A stretch of DNA of 64,000 bases from an uncultured Bacteroidales bacterium (GCA_900316525.1 ONDF01000004.1:53892-117891), one strand, 5' to 3'; positions 25,268 to 33,646 are shown, counted from the stretch's first letter. Numbers and translations are program-made. The notes: a model not told the origin generated them from the letters alone.

Positions 25268-26146
25268 ATGAGCGACGTACTGAACGAAATCACCCCGCTG
25301 TCCGAGAAGGACTTCTTCTATATCGTGGAGCGGCACAAGACCGAATTCACGTATCCGGTGCACCAGCACAGGGAGTACGAACTGAACTTCATCGAGGGCG
25401 GCGCCGGCGTGCGCCGCATCGTGGGCGACAGCGTGGAGACCATCGGGGACTATGACCTCGTGCTCGTGGGCGGCGACGACCTGGAGCATGCCTGGGAGCA
25501 GGGGGACTGCCACTCCAAGGACATCCGGGAGATCACGATCCAGTTCCCGCGCGACATGTTCTCGCCGGAGCAGCTGGCGAAGAACCAGTTCGCCGGCATC
25601 CGGCGGATGCTGCAGCAGGCGGAGCACGGCCTGGCGTTCCCGGTGTCCACGATCGTGAAAGTCTACCACCTGATCGATACCCTTCCTTCGCAGAAAGACC
25701 GTTTCAAGCAGTTCCTGCAGTTCTTGCTGCTGCTCAACGAGCTGGCGTCCTCGGAGGGCGCGCGGGTGCTGGCCAGCACCTCTTTCGCGCACGCTGCGAA
25801 GAGCTCGGAGAGCCGCCGGATTCTGAAGGTGAAGCAGTACATCGACGAGCATTCCACCGAGACCGTGCATCTGGCGGACCTCGCCGACATGGTGGGCATG
25901 AGCCCGTCGGCCTTCAGCCGGTTCTTCAAGCTGCGCACCGGGCGCACCCTGTCGGACTACCTGATCGACATCAAGCTGGGCAACGCGGCCCGCATGCTCG
26001 TGGACACGACCCGCAACATCTCGGAGATCTGCTACGACTGCGGCTTCAACAACCTCTCCAATTTCAACCGCATCTTCAAGGCCAAGCGCGGGGTGACGCC
26101 CCGGGAATTCCGGGCCATGTACAAGAAGAACAAGGTGATTGTCTGA
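25268..26146 (+). CDS. AraC family transcriptional regulator
   Basis: A 292-residue regulator. An N-terminal cupin-like sensing domain (YPVHQHREYELNFIEGG near residue 25-40) is followed by a C-terminal double helix-turn-helix DNA-binding domain (HLADLADMVGMSPSAFSRFF and ISEICYDCGFNNLSNFNRIF). The cupin domain suggests a small ligand, perhaps a sugar. Start ATG 25268 lies four bases after a -7 box; the longer frame begins with TTG inside that box. Targets are not evident; the divergent antiterminator gene is a candidate. Confidence 0.85.
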   Translation: MSDVLNEITPLSEKDFFYIVERHKTEFTYPVHQHREYELNFIEGGAGVRRIVGDSVETIGDYDLVLVGGDDLEHAWEQGDCHSKDIREITIQFPRDMFSPEQLAKNQFAGIRRMLQQAEHGLAFPVSTIVKVYHLIDTLPSQKDRFKQFLQFLLLLNELASSEGARVLASTSFAHAAKSSESRRILKVKQYIDEHSTETVHLADLADMVGMSPSAFSRFFKLRTGRTLSDYLIDIKLGNAARMLVDTTRNISEICYDCGFNNLSNFNRIFKAKRGVTPREFRAMYKKNKVIV

Positions 26147-26155
26147 GAAATTTGC

Positions 26156-26163
26156 TATCTTTG
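26156..26163 (+). promoter_or_regulatory. -7 promoter box for the lipoprotein-SPOR-rpoN unit
   Basis: TATCTTTG lies 23 bases before the ATG at 26187. The three genes downstream are separated by one to three bases, so rpoN is probably expressed from here. Confidence 0.68.
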
Positions 26164-26186
26164 TATATTATTGCACTTTTGAAGGA

Positions 26187-26660
26187 ATGAAGTTTTTGCG
26201 GAAAATCGGGCTGGGCGTCCTGCTGCTCGGGGTCCTCGCGGGCCTCTGGGGCTGCGACGTCGCGAAGATCAAGGATCTCAGCGTGACGTCGGTCGGCGTC
26301 AAGTACCTGGTCCCCACCTCCTCCCGGTCGATGGACGCGGTCCTGCTCCTCGGCCTGGACAATCCGTCCATCTCCTTCACGGTGCAGGACGTTTCCGGTG
26401 TCGTCAAGCACTACGACCGGGAAATCGCCCGCTTTACGGCCGGGGAACTCCCCGTCCAGGCACGGAGTGTGCAAGTGTACGAGCTGCCTTGCACGGCCGT
26501 CCTGGCGGACAAGGTCTCCCTGCTGGACCTCCTCGCCATCGCGGCGCGGCGGTCCATGGAGGGCATGACGGCCGATGTGAAACTCCGGGTGAGCCTGAAG
26601 GGCGGGAAGGGAACCGTCCTGACCTTCAACGGCATCGACCTGTCCCAGTTCAGTGAATAG
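26187..26660 (+). CDS. LEA14-like lipoprotein
   Basis: A 157-residue predicted lipoprotein: MKFLRKIGLGVLLLGVLAG leads to a lipobox LWGC. The mature part, with IKDLSVTSVGVKYLVP and LDNPSISFTVQDVSGVV, resembles water-stress LEA14-type beta sandwiches seen in many Bacteroidota lipoproteins. Function is unknown. ATG 26187 was chosen because it begins the signal peptide; the open frame upstream overlaps the promoter. It is the first gene of a three-gene unit ending in rpoN. Confidence 0.6.
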   Translation: MKFLRKIGLGVLLLGVLAGLWGCDVAKIKDLSVTSVGVKYLVPTSSRSMDAVLLLGLDNPSISFTVQDVSGVVKHYDREIARFTAGELPVQARSVQVYELPCTAVLADKVSLLDLLAIAARRSMEGMTADVKLRVSLKGGKGTVLTFNGIDLSQFSE

Positions 26661-26661
26661 C

Positions 26662-27132
26662 ATGATGAAAAGATATTTGGTCATACTCCTTCTCGCCCTG
26701 CTTCCGGGCCTCGCGCTCCGGGCACAGGAATACCGGGTGGACAACGGCTCCGCGCAGGTGGACTCTACCCTCATGGGCCGGAACATCCTGTCCGTGATGG
26801 GCTCCGGCGTCACCGTGAACCAGAGCCGGGCGATGCGCACCGCCTTCGACAATTACGTCTCCAACAACGCGTCCAAGAAGCTCTCCGGCTACCGCATCCG
26901 CGTCTATTTCGAGAACGGCCAGAACGCCCGCAACCGCTCCGAGGCCGTGGCCCGGTCCATCTCCGGCGCCTATCCGGGCATGGGCGTGTACCGGACCTTC
27001 GAGAGCCCCAACTTCAAGGTGTGCGTCGGCGATTTCCGGACGAAGGACGAAGCGCTCAAGGTGTACCATTCGCTCAAGGGCGCCTATCCCACCGCCATCA
27101 TCCTCAAGGAGACCATCAACTACCCGCGCTAG
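26662..27132 (+). CDS. SPOR-domain-like secreted protein
   Basis: A 156-residue protein with a cleavable signal peptide (MMKRYLVILLLALLPG to LRAQ). The mature part ends in a region resembling a SPOR domain: YRIRVYFENGQNARNRSEAV, then FKVCVGDFRTKDEALKVYHS. SPOR domains bind denuded peptidoglycan at division sites. Start 26662 is chosen over a GTG at 26653. It lies one base after the LEA14-like gene and three bases before rpoN. Confidence 0.68.
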   Translation: MMKRYLVILLLALLPGLALRAQEYRVDNGSAQVDSTLMGRNILSVMGSGVTVNQSRAMRTAFDNYVSNNASKKLSGYRIRVYFENGQNARNRSEAVARSISGAYPGMGVYRTFESPNFKVCVGDFRTKDEALKVYHSLKGAYPTAIILKETINYPR

Positions 27133-27135
27133 GTT

Positions 27136-28602
27136 ATGCCCACGGTCAAACAGGGACTTGAACAGAAGCTTCAGCAGAAGCTCTCGCCGCTCCAGATCCA
27201 GACCATCAAGCTGATCGAGATGCCGGTGCAGGCCCTGGAGCAGCATGTCCGCGAGGTCCTGAACGACAATCCGGTCATCGACGATACGCCCGCTTCCGGC
27301 GGCGATTCGGACGAGCCCCGCGACATGTCCATCTCCGAGGTCGAGGACCGCGAGAACAGCGGCGGCTCCCTCGAGGAGAACTACAACTCCTACTCGGACG
27401 ACGACGACCCCACCCCGTACTATAACCGTTCCGTGAACAACTGGGGCAAGGACGAGCGCCCCGAGTACAATACCTTCTCCGTCAAGCAAAGCTTCACCCA
27501 GAGCCTCCAGGAACAGCTGGGCTACCGGAACCTGACCGAGCACCAGCGGGCCGTGGCCACCTTCATCATCGGCAGCCTGGACGACGACGGCTATCTCCGC
27601 CGCGACATCGAATCCCTCGTGGACGACCTCGCCTTCCGGGCGGGCATCACTACGGACGCGGAAGAGGTGGAGGCGATGCTCAAGGTCATCCAGCAGTTCG
27701 AACCCTCCGGCGTGGGCGCCCGCGACCTCCGCGAATGCCTCCTCATCCAGCTGGAGGACAAGAAGCAGACACCGGCCGTGGCCAACGCCATCCGCATCCT
27801 CCGCGACGGGTTCAACGAGTTCAAGGGCCGCCAGTTCCCGAAGCTGATGAACCGCTTCCACCTGGACGCGGACCAGCTCAAGGCCGTCCTGGACGAGATC
27901 AAGAAGCTCAACCCTTCCCCCGGCGGCCAGATCGACGACAGCTACACCGACCAGGCCCAGCAGATCGTCCCCGACTTCCGGCTGGACTACGAGAACGGCG
28001 AACTGATCCTGTCCATGCCGCGCTTCTCCATCCCGGAGCTCCGGATCAACCGCCGCTACGCGGAGATCATGGAGAACGGCAAGTATTCCACGGACCGCTC
28101 CCAGAAGGACGCGGCCACGTTCGTGGGCCAGAAGATCGCCGCCGCGAAGTGGTTCATCGAGGCCCTGCGCCAGCGCCAGAACACCCTGGAAAGCACGATG
28201 CGGGCCATCATCGAGTACCAGCACGACTATTTCATCGACGGAGACGAATCCTCCCTGAAGCCGATGGTGCTGAAGGACATCGCCGAGCGCACCGGCTTCG
28301 ACATCTCCACCATCTCCCGCGTGGTGAACAGCAAGTGGATCGAGACGCACTTCGGCGTGTTCCCGCTCAAGTACTTCTTCTCCGAGGGCCTGGAGAACAG
28401 CGAGGGCGAGGAAGTCTCCACCCGCGAGATCAAGAAGGTCCTCCGCGACCTGGTGGACAACGAAGACAAGCACAACCCCCTCACCGACGATGACCTCGTG
28501 GACGCCCTCACCGAAAGGGGCTACAAAGTCGCCCGCCGCACCATCGCCAAATACCGCGCGCAGCTGGACATCCCCAAGGCCCGCCTGCGGAGGGAACTCT
28601 GA
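27136..28602 (+). CDS. rpoN: RNA polymerase sigma-54 factor
   Basis: A 488-residue sigma-54. The glutamine-rich N-terminal activator region (LEQKLQQKLSPLQIQTIKLI) is followed by an acidic stretch, a core-binding domain (residues ~115-290) and the C-terminal DNA-binding region ending in the RpoN box ARRTIAKYRAQL near residue 470. Together with a AAA+ enhancer-binding protein it directs transcription from -24/-12 promoters. No enhancer-binding protein is in the window. The TGA stop overlaps the start of a palindromic repeat array. Confidence 0.95.
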   Translation: MPTVKQGLEQKLQQKLSPLQIQTIKLIEMPVQALEQHVREVLNDNPVIDDTPASGGDSDEPRDMSISEVEDRENSGGSLEENYNSYSDDDDPTPYYNRSVNNWGKDERPEYNTFSVKQSFTQSLQEQLGYRNLTEHQRAVATFIIGSLDDDGYLRRDIESLVDDLAFRAGITTDAEEVEAMLKVIQQFEPSGVGARDLRECLLIQLEDKKQTPAVANAIRILRDGFNEFKGRQFPKLMNRFHLDADQLKAVLDEIKKLNPSPGGQIDDSYTDQAQQIVPDFRLDYENGELILSMPRFSIPELRINRRYAEIMENGKYSTDRSQKDAATFVGQKIAAAKWFIEALRQRQNTLESTMRAIIEYQHDYFIDGDESSLKPMVLKDIAERTGFDISTISRVVNSKWIETHFGVFPLKYFFSEGLENSEGEEVSTREIKKVLRDLVDNEDKHNPLTDDDLVDALTERGYKVARRTIAKYRAQLDIPKARLRREL

Positions 28603-28623
28603 GATGGCCGATCAGGTCGGCCA
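28601..28623 (+). repeat. GGCCGATC palindrome at the rpoN stop codon
   Basis: The 23-base segment starts within the rpoN TGA and is identical to 18971-18993 inside wecB. Its core GGCCGATCAGGTCGGCC is an inverted repeat. A diverged copy follows the upp stop codon (34100-34120). Confidence 0.8.
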
Positions 28624-28651
28624 AGACGGCTCCTTAGCTTGTTGAAGGACC

Positions 28652-28679
28652 GTCATTCCGGGCTTGACCCGTAATCTCC
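28652..28679 (+). repeat. GTCATT...AATCT palindrome
   Basis: Begins GTCATTCCGGGCTTGACCC and ends GTAATCTCC. The stem is CGGG/CCCG with one mismatch in the outer arm. It belongs to the fixed-end family also present at 19024, 29595, 34003, 41480 and 53540. Confidence 0.78.
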
Positions 28680-28687
28680 ATTCGTAT

Positions 28688-28720
28688 AAATGTGTGGAAA
28701 CGCCCGTTTTACACATATTT
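28688..28720 (+). repeat. TGTGTA/TACACA palindrome, unit 3 type
   Basis: Left arm AAATGTGTGGAAACG, right arm CGTTTTACACATATTT. It most resembles unit 3 of the RAYT-flanking arrays (33966-33996). Its TGTG lies exactly 50 bases before that of the next unit. Confidence 0.78.
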
Positions 28721-28735
28721 CGTTCTTTTTCGGTG

Positions 28736-28771
28736 AAATATGTGTAGAATCGGCCTTTTTACACATTATTT
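28736..28771 (+). repeat. TGTGTA/TACACA palindrome, unit 2 type
   Basis: Left arm AAATATGTGTAGAA, right arm TTTTTACACATTATTT, with a CGGCC centre. It follows unit 3 as in the RAYT arrays; no unit 1 is present here. The stretch 28603-28837 otherwise holds no gene. Confidence 0.78.
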
Positions 28772-28786
28772 CTGGGGAGGACAATC

Positions 28787-28817
28787 AAAAAAGGGCGAAA
28801 CCAACCGGATTCGCCCA
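28787..28817 (-). terminator. rho-independent terminator behind glpF
   Basis: On the minus strand GGGCGAA and TTCGCCC form a 7-bp stem with a ten-base loop followed by TTTTTT. It is 20 bases after the glpF stop. Confidence 0.75.
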
Positions 28818-28837
28818 TTGTTTGCTTCGTTAATCGC

Positions 28838-29581
28838 TTAGAAGACCAGCAGGAAGAGGCCGGCGGCCAGGCAGGCGCCCAGCATCGGGCCGGCGACGGG
28901 GACCCAGCTGTAGTTCCAGCCGCTGTCGCGCTTGCCCGGGATGGGCAGGATGGCGTGGGCGCAGCGCGGGCTGAGGTCGCGCGCCGGATTCATCGCGTAG
29001 CCGGTGGTTCCGCCCAGGGACATGCCCAGGGCCATGATCAGGCAGGTGACCGGCCATGCGCCGATCGCGCCGGTGGAAGCGGCCGCCCCGCTCACCTGGA
29101 AGGCGTTGCCTTCGAAGCCGATGGCCAGGATGATGAACACCAGGAGCGTGGTGGCGATGAATTCGGAGAGGAAATTCCGCCAGGGATTCCAGATGGCCGG
29201 CATCGTGCAGAAGGTGCCGAGCATCGTGTCGGGTTCGTCGGACGTGGCCTTGTAGTGGTCCTTGTAGAACACGTAGACCAGCAGGGCCCCCACGAAGCCG
29301 CCCAGCATCTGGGCGACGATGTAGCCGAGGACCTGGCCCCAGGCGAACTTGCCGGCGACCGCGAGGCCCAGAGTGACGGCCGGATTGAGGTGCGCGCCGG
29401 AGACGGGGCCGGCGATGAGCACGCCCATCATCACGGCGAGGCCCCACGCGAGGGCGATCACGACCCATCCGCCGCCTTTCGCCTTGGACTTGTTGAGGGA
29501 GCAGGCGGCGCAGACACCGTCACCGAACAGCACCAGGACGAGGGTGCCGATGAATTCGAAAATGTAGGGGTTGAGATGCAT
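28838..29581 (-). CDS. glpF: glycerol uptake facilitator / aquaporin (MIP family)
   Basis: A 247-residue six-helix channel with both NPA half-helix motifs, HLNPAVTLG near residue 63 and MNPARDLSPR near 205. The Asp after the second NPAR fits glycerol-conducting GlpF proteins rather than strict water channels. It lets glycerol enter the cell for the kinase encoded immediately upstream. The open frame extends 14 codons upstream, but that part is translated repeat, so ATG 29581 is the start. It is followed by a hairpin terminator. Confidence 0.88.
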   Translation of the reverse strand: MHLNPYIFEFIGTLVLVLFGDGVCAACSLNKSKAKGGGWVVIALAWGLAVMMGVLIAGPVSGAHLNPAVTLGLAVAGKFAWGQVLGYIVAQMLGGFVGALLVYVFYKDHYKATSDEPDTMLGTFCTMPAIWNPWRNFLSEFIATTLLVFIILAIGFEGNAFQVSGAAASTGAIGAWPVTCLIMALGMSLGGTTGYAMNPARDLSPRCAHAILPIPGKRDSGWNYSWVPVAGPMLGACLAAGLFLLVF

Positions 29582-29594
29582 AGTGTATGAGTTT

Positions 29595-29649
29595 AGATTT
29601 CTCGACTTCGCTCGAAATGACAAACTGACTTCGTTCGAAATGACAAAAA
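29595..29649 (-). repeat. tandem GTCATTTCGA palindromes between glpK and glpF
   Basis: Minus strand: a full element GTCATTTCGAGCGAAGTCGA ending GAAATCT (29595-29622), preceded by a shorter copy GTCATTTCGAACGAAGTCAG (29625-29645). They fill most of the 87-base gap and follow the GTCATT...AATCT fixed-end layout with a TCGAGC/TCGA stem. Confidence 0.75.
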
Positions 29650-29668
29650 GGGAACTCGAAAGGACAAG

Positions 29669-31141
29669 CTATTTGCTGAGGGTGCGGCTGATGGCGTCGG
29701 CCCAGCCGGCCTTGAGGGCGGCGGTGTCGGCGCCGGAGGGCGTGAAGACGTGCTCCGCCTGCCACTGGGCCTTGATCTCGTCCAGGGAGGACCAGAAGCC
29801 AACGGCGAGGCCCGCGAGGTAGCAGGCGCCCATCGCCGTGGTCTCGGTGACCTTCGGACGGATGACCGAGGTGTCCAGGACATCGGCCTGGAACTGCATC
29901 ATCAGGTTGTTGCGGGAGGCGCCGCCGTCCACCTTCAGCTCGGAGAGCTTCACGCCGGCGTCCTTCTCCATCGCCCCGACGATGTCCATCGTCTGGAAAG
30001 CGATGCCTTCGAGCGCCGCGCGGGCGATGTGGGCCGCCGTGGTGCCGCGGGTGATGCCGCAGATGGTGCCGTGGGCATACTGGTCCCAGTAGGGGGCGCC
30101 CATGCCGGTGAGGGCCGGGACAAAGTACACGCCGCCGTTGTCCTCGACCGTCGACGCCAGGCCTTCGATCTCGGAAGAACTCCGGATGATGCCGAGGCCG
30201 TCGCGGAGCCACTGGACGACGGAACCACCCACGAAGATGGAGCCTTCCAGGGCGTAATTGACCTTGTCGCCGATCTTCCAGGCCACGGTGGTGAGGAGGT
30301 TGTTGCGGGAGAGGATGGGCTTTTCGCCCGTGTTCATCAGGAGGAAGCAGCCGGTGCCGTAGGTGTTCTTCACGGAGCCGGGCTCGGTGCACATCTGGCC
30401 GAAGAGGGCGGCCTGCTGGTCGCCGGCGATGCCGCCGATGGGCACTTCGTGGGCGAAGATGGTGGTCTTGGTGACGCCGTACACCTCGGAGCTGGAGCGG
30501 ACTTCCGGCATCATGGACGCGGGAACGTCCAGCAGTTCCAGGAGCTCCTTGTCCCATTCCAGGGTGTTGATGTTGAACAGCATCGTCCGGGAGGCGTTGG
30601 AGACGTCGGTCACGTGGACCTCGCCGCGGGTGAGCTGCCAGACGAGCCAGCTGTCCACGGTGCCGAAGCGGAGCTTGCCGGCCTCGGCCTTCTCCCGGGC
30701 GCCGGGAACGTTGTCCAGGATCCAGCGGATCTTGGTGCCGGAGAAGTAGGCGTCGATGATGAGGCCCGTCTTCTCGCGGATGAAATCGGCCTTGTCGCGG
30801 AGGGTGTCGCAGAACTCGGAGGTCCGGCGGTCCTGCCAGACAATGGCGTTGTACACCGGCTCACCGGTTTCCGCGTCCCACACGATGGTGGTCTCGCGCT
30901 GGTTGGTGATGCCGATGCCGGCGATGTCCTTGCCGTTGATGCCGATCTTGGTGATGGCCTCGGCGATGACGGCGGCCTCGGAGGACCAGATCTCCATCGG
31001 GTTGTGCTCGACCCAGCCGGGTTTCGGGAAATACTGGGTGAACTCCATCTGGGCGGTGGAGCGGATGTTGCCTTCGTGGTCGAAGACGATGGCCCGGGAA
31101 GAGCTGGTTCCCTGGTCCAGGGCCAGAATGAATTGTTCCAT
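29669..31141 (-). CDS. glpK: glycerol kinase
   Basis: A 490-residue FGGY kinase that phosphorylates glycerol to glycerol-3-phosphate with ATP. The N-terminus [20 protein letters not shown] is the phosphate-binding signature, and [17 protein letters not shown] and GMGAPYWD are typical GlpK blocks. Start ATG 31141 matches family length; the open frame runs further into miaB but is not coding there. It starts two bases after the miaB stop and is followed by glpF, forming a glycerol uptake pair behind miaB. Confidence 0.94.
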   Translation of the reverse strand: MEQFILALDQGTSSSRAIVFDHEGNIRSTAQMEFTQYFPKPGWVEHNPMEIWSSEAAVIAEAITKIGINGKDIAGIGITNQRETTIVWDAETGEPVYNAIVWQDRRTSEFCDTLRDKADFIREKTGLIIDAYFSGTKIRWILDNVPGAREKAEAGKLRFGTVDSWLVWQLTRGEVHVTDVSNASRTMLFNINTLEWDKELLELLDVPASMMPEVRSSSEVYGVTKTTIFAHEVPIGGIAGDQQAALFGQMCTEPGSVKNTYGTGCFLLMNTGEKPILSRNNLLTTVAWKIGDKVNYALEGSIFVGGSVVQWLRDGLGIIRSSSEIEGLASTVEDNGGVYFVPALTGMGAPYWDQYAHGTICGITRGTTAAHIARAALEGIAFQTMDIVGAMEKDAGVKLSELKVDGGASRNNLMMQFQADVLDTSVIRPKVTETTAMGACYLAGLAVGFWSSLDEIKAQWQAEHVFTPSGADTAALKAGWADAISRTLSK

Positions 31142-31143
31142 AA

Positions 31144-32469
31144 CTATGTGGTTTCGATCAATTGGCAGATGAGGGTGGCGCTGGTGCAGTCGACCACCTG
31201 GACATCGACATACTCGCCCGTGCGGTGGCCGCCGCCGGGGAAGACGCACATCTTGCTGTTGGAGGCGCGGCCGCACAGGTCGTCGGGATTCCGCTTGGAA
31301 GGGCCCTCGACAAGGACGGTGAAGCGCTTGCCGATGTCTTTCCGGTAGCTCTCGAGGGACTTGCGGTTCTGCAGGTCGATGATCTCGTTCAGGCGGCGCG
31401 TCTTCACGTCCGCGGGAACGTCGTCGGGATAGTTCCGGGCGGCGAGGGTGCCGGGGCGCTCCGAATAGGCGAACATGAAGGCCCAGTCGAAGCCGACTTC
31501 CTCCATGAGGCTCATCGTCGCAGCGTGGTCCTCCTCCGTCTCGGAGCAGAATCCGGCGATGACATCGGTCGTGAGGCCGCAGTCGGGCATCACGCTGCGG
31601 ATCTTGGCGACCCGCTCCAGGTACCATTCGCGGTCATATTTCCGCCGCATCTTCTCCAGCATCCGGGAGCTGCCGGACTGGACGGGAAGATGGATGTGCT
31701 TGCAGATATTGTCGTACGCGGCCATCGTTTCGATGACTTCGTCGCTGATGTCTTTCGGGTGGGAGGTGGCGAAACGGACCCTTAACTGGGGGCTCACCGA
31801 CGCGACGCGCCGGAGCAGTTCCGCGAAGTTCACGGTCTCATCCGCCGTCTTCCAGAGGTAGCTGTCCACGTTCTGGCCCAACAGGGTCACTTCCTTGTAG
31901 CCGCGCTGGAACACGTCGCAGGCCTCGCGCACGATGGAGTGCGCGTCGCGCGAGCGCTCCGCTCCGCGGGTATACGGCACCACGCAGTAGGAGCACACGT
32001 TGTTGCAGCCGCGCATGATGGAGATGAAGGCGCTGACGCCGTTCTTGTCGGTCCGGACCGGGGTGATGTCCGCGTAGGTTTCGTCGCGGGAAAGGAGGAC
32101 GTCGATCTGGGGCTGGTCCGGCGTGATGGCCTTCAGCAGCCGCGGCAGCGACCGGTAGGCGTCCGGGCCCACGACCAGGTCCACCTTCCGCGTATCCAGC
32201 AGCTTGTCCTTCAGGCGCTCCGCCATGCAGCCCACGATGCCCACGACCACGCCCGGGCGCCGCTTGCGCTGCAGGTTGAACTGCTCGATCCGGCCCCAGA
32301 TCCGTTGCTCCGCGTTGTCGCGCACGGAACACGTGTTCGCCATGATCAGGTCCGCCTCGTCCATCGACTCCGTCCGCTCATACCCTTCACCGGCCAGGAT
32401 GGAAAAGATGACCTCCGTGTCGTTCACGTTCATCTGGCAACCGTATGTCTCTATGTAGGCTTTCTTCAT
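31144..32469 (-). CDS. miaB: tRNA-2-methylthio-N6-dimethylallyladenosine synthase
   Basis: A 441-residue radical SAM methylthiotransferase acting on i6A37 of tRNAs. The N-terminal UPF0004 domain has [26 protein letters not shown] and IVGCMAE, giving the three auxiliary-cluster cysteines. The radical SAM motif CNNVCSYC is near residue 155, and a TRAM domain ends the protein. Start ATG 32469 lies six bases after a TAnnTTTG box; the TTG nine bases further upstream overlaps that box. It heads the miaB-glpK-glpF unit. Confidence 0.94.
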   Translation of the reverse strand: MKKAYIETYGCQMNVNDTEVIFSILAGEGYERTESMDEADLIMANTCSVRDNAEQRIWGRIEQFNLQRKRRPGVVVGIVGCMAERLKDKLLDTRKVDLVVGPDAYRSLPRLLKAITPDQPQIDVLLSRDETYADITPVRTDKNGVSAFISIMRGCNNVCSYCVVPYTRGAERSRDAHSIVREACDVFQRGYKEVTLLGQNVDSYLWKTADETVNFAELLRRVASVSPQLRVRFATSHPKDISDEVIETMAAYDNICKHIHLPVQSGSSRMLEKMRRKYDREWYLERVAKIRSVMPDCGLTTDVIAGFCSETEEDHAATMSLMEEVGFDWAFMFAYSERPGTLAARNYPDDVPADVKTRRLNEIIDLQNRKSLESYRKDIGKRFTVLVEGPSKRNPDDLCGRASNSKMCVFPGGGHRTGEYVDVQVVDCTSATLICQLIETT

Positions 32470-32475
32470 AGTACA

Positions 32476-32483
32476 CAAAGATA
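32476..32483 (-). promoter_or_regulatory. -7 promoter box for miaB
   Basis: Minus strand TATCTTTG, six bases before the miaB ATG, suggests a nearly leaderless mRNA. It lies about 36 bases beyond unit 1 of the repeat array. Confidence 0.7.
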
Positions 32484-32519
32484 ATCATTTTCGCCGACGG
32501 CTCCGCTCCGCCGGAACGA

Positions 32520-32554
32520 AAATCTGTGCAAAAAGGCCCTATTTGCACAGATTT
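32520..32554 (-). repeat. RAYT-flanking palindrome, unit 1 (downstream side)
   Basis: Perfect 13-base arms AAATCTGTGCAAA and TTTGCACAGATTT around a nine-base centre. Differs from units 2 and 3 by CTGTGC in place of ATGTGT. Confidence 0.85.
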
Positions 32555-32571
32555 CTCCCAAAATGACGACT

Positions 32572-32605
32572 AAATGTGTAGAGAGGCCATTTCTGCACAT
32601 ATTTT
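32572..32605 (-). repeat. RAYT-flanking palindrome, unit 2 (downstream side)
   Basis: Imperfect inverted repeat: AAATGTGTAGA on the left and TCTGCACATATTTT on the right, centre AGGCCAT. Its TGTG starts exactly 50 bases after that of unit 1. Confidence 0.8.
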
Positions 32606-32620
32606 GGTCAAAGTGAGCTG

Positions 32621-32653
32621 TAAATGTGTAATACTTCCTGTTTTACACATTTA
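32621..32653 (-). repeat. RAYT-flanking palindrome, unit 3 (downstream side)
   Basis: Perfect 11-base outer arms TAAATGTGTAA and TTACACATTTA, 50 bases after unit 2. On the minus strand its first TAA is the stop codon of the RAYT gene. Confidence 0.82.
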
Positions 32654-33613
32654 TTGCTTTCGCTTGGCCGCCATAGGAAACATGGCATCGACAGTTAGTT
32701 GGTCCAACTGGGCGATTCGGGCTACTTGGCCATTGGAAGCTCCCCACTGGTTCTTGAGGATGACCCCCAATTCTTTCCGCTGTTGGAAAGACAAGGCTTT
32801 CACGCGATCAAGGCCGAACTGCGACCGGGCGAGTTGCTGCGCCGTTTTGAATAGTTCATCATCGTTCAGGTTGGGGCGCTCGCCCAGGCCGGAAGCCACT
32901 TCAACCTGTGCTTCTACATTCTTGACGACCCACCAGACGAACTTCTGGGCACTGGGAAACAGCTTTTCCACCAGTTTATAATTCACGAAGCTCTCCGGAG
33001 CAATCATTCCGTCGTGGATTCGGAACTGCGGATCCAGCACGGGGTCTGTCGCGCGTGTAATCTCCCTTTTCTCCTTGTAACTCAGTTCGTTGACTTTTTT
33101 TGAGTAAAGGCATTCTAGAAAAGGATTAAAATAGAGATAACCGCTGCACCAAGGGTAGGCGAACAGATTTACGTCGGTACGGGCCACGTAGGGGTTACGA
33201 ATGACATAGGCAATCTCGTTGCGAAACTGGGTCAAGCTGGAGATGGCCGGAGTATCGGGGTTTACATCAACCATATCCAAAACGCCGGATCGCCCTCTCC
33301 GGGCAAAGTAATTGGAGAGGCGCTTCTTAAGACGTCGGAAGAATTCGATTCCGTCGACCAGTTCTCCCTTGATGATGAAATGAAAGTGATTGCTCATGAT
33401 GGCGAATGCGAGCATGTCCACGTGTGTCTCCTTCGCCAAGAGTGCGATCAAGTTGATGGCGACCTTCCGCTCATCGTCGCATTCAAAGATAAGCCCGTTC
33501 TCCAGCGGTTTCGTACTGAGATGATAAAAGGGACCGGACTCGCGGAACAACTGTTCCTGCATCCATTCGATCTGCCGCTCGGTCGGAGGCGGCCATTTGG
33601 CATATTGTTCCAT
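32651..33613 (-). CDS. REP-associated tyrosine transposase (RAYT), Y1/HUH family
   Basis: A 320-residue IS200-like transposase. The HUH motif is in MSNHFHFII (His76, His78), and the likely catalytic Tyr136 is in NEIAYVIRNPYVAR, followed by FAYPWCSGYLYF, which matches the RAYT block YPWSS. RAYTs are single-copy and cut palindromic REP DNA. The C-terminal ~110 residues include LSFQQRKELGVILKNQWGAS, resembling a DNA-binding helix region beyond the Y1 core. The stop codon lies inside a palindrome. The gene is intact and has its own promoter. Confidence 0.82.
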   Translation of the reverse strand: MEQYAKWPPPTERQIEWMQEQLFRESGPFYHLSTKPLENGLIFECDDERKVAINLIALLAKETHVDMLAFAIMSNHFHFIIKGELVDGIEFFRRLKKRLSNYFARRGRSGVLDMVDVNPDTPAISSLTQFRNEIAYVIRNPYVARTDVNLFAYPWCSGYLYFNPFLECLYSKKVNELSYKEKREITRATDPVLDPQFRIHDGMIAPESFVNYKLVEKLFPSAQKFVWWVVKNVEAQVEVASGLGERPNLNDDELFKTAQQLARSQFGLDRVKALSFQQRKELGVILKNQWGASNGQVARIAQLDQLTVDAMFPMAAKRKQ

Positions 33614-33638
33614 CGCTTCAAATCTGACAGTTCTCCCA

Positions 33639-33646
33639 CAAACATA
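33639..33646 (-). promoter_or_regulatory. -7 promoter box for the RAYT gene
   Basis: Minus strand TATGTTTG, 25 bases before the ATG, with TTGTTGAC about 20 bases upstream as a -33 candidate. The transposase probably has its own promoter. Confidence 0.55.

Noticed and set aside
29582..29623. N-terminal extension of GlpF (MSFRAKSRNL...)
   Set aside because: These codons come from the intergenic palindrome, not from GlpF homology; ATG 29581 fits the family start.
31142..31627. N-terminal extension of the glycerol kinase frame
   Set aside because: The extra 160 codons overlap miaB in another frame and lack homology; GlpK starts at 31141.
32493..32513. GC-rich imperfect hairpin between unit 1 and the miaB promoter
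   Set aside because: The arms match only six of seven positions and there is no T-run, so neither a terminator nor a further repeat unit can be supported.
32520..32653. Regularly spaced palindromes resembling a small CRISPR array
   Set aside because: The units differ in sequence, the spacers are short (about 15-20 bases) and partly similar, only three units occur and no cas gene is nearby. The layout fits REP-like repeats with a transposase.
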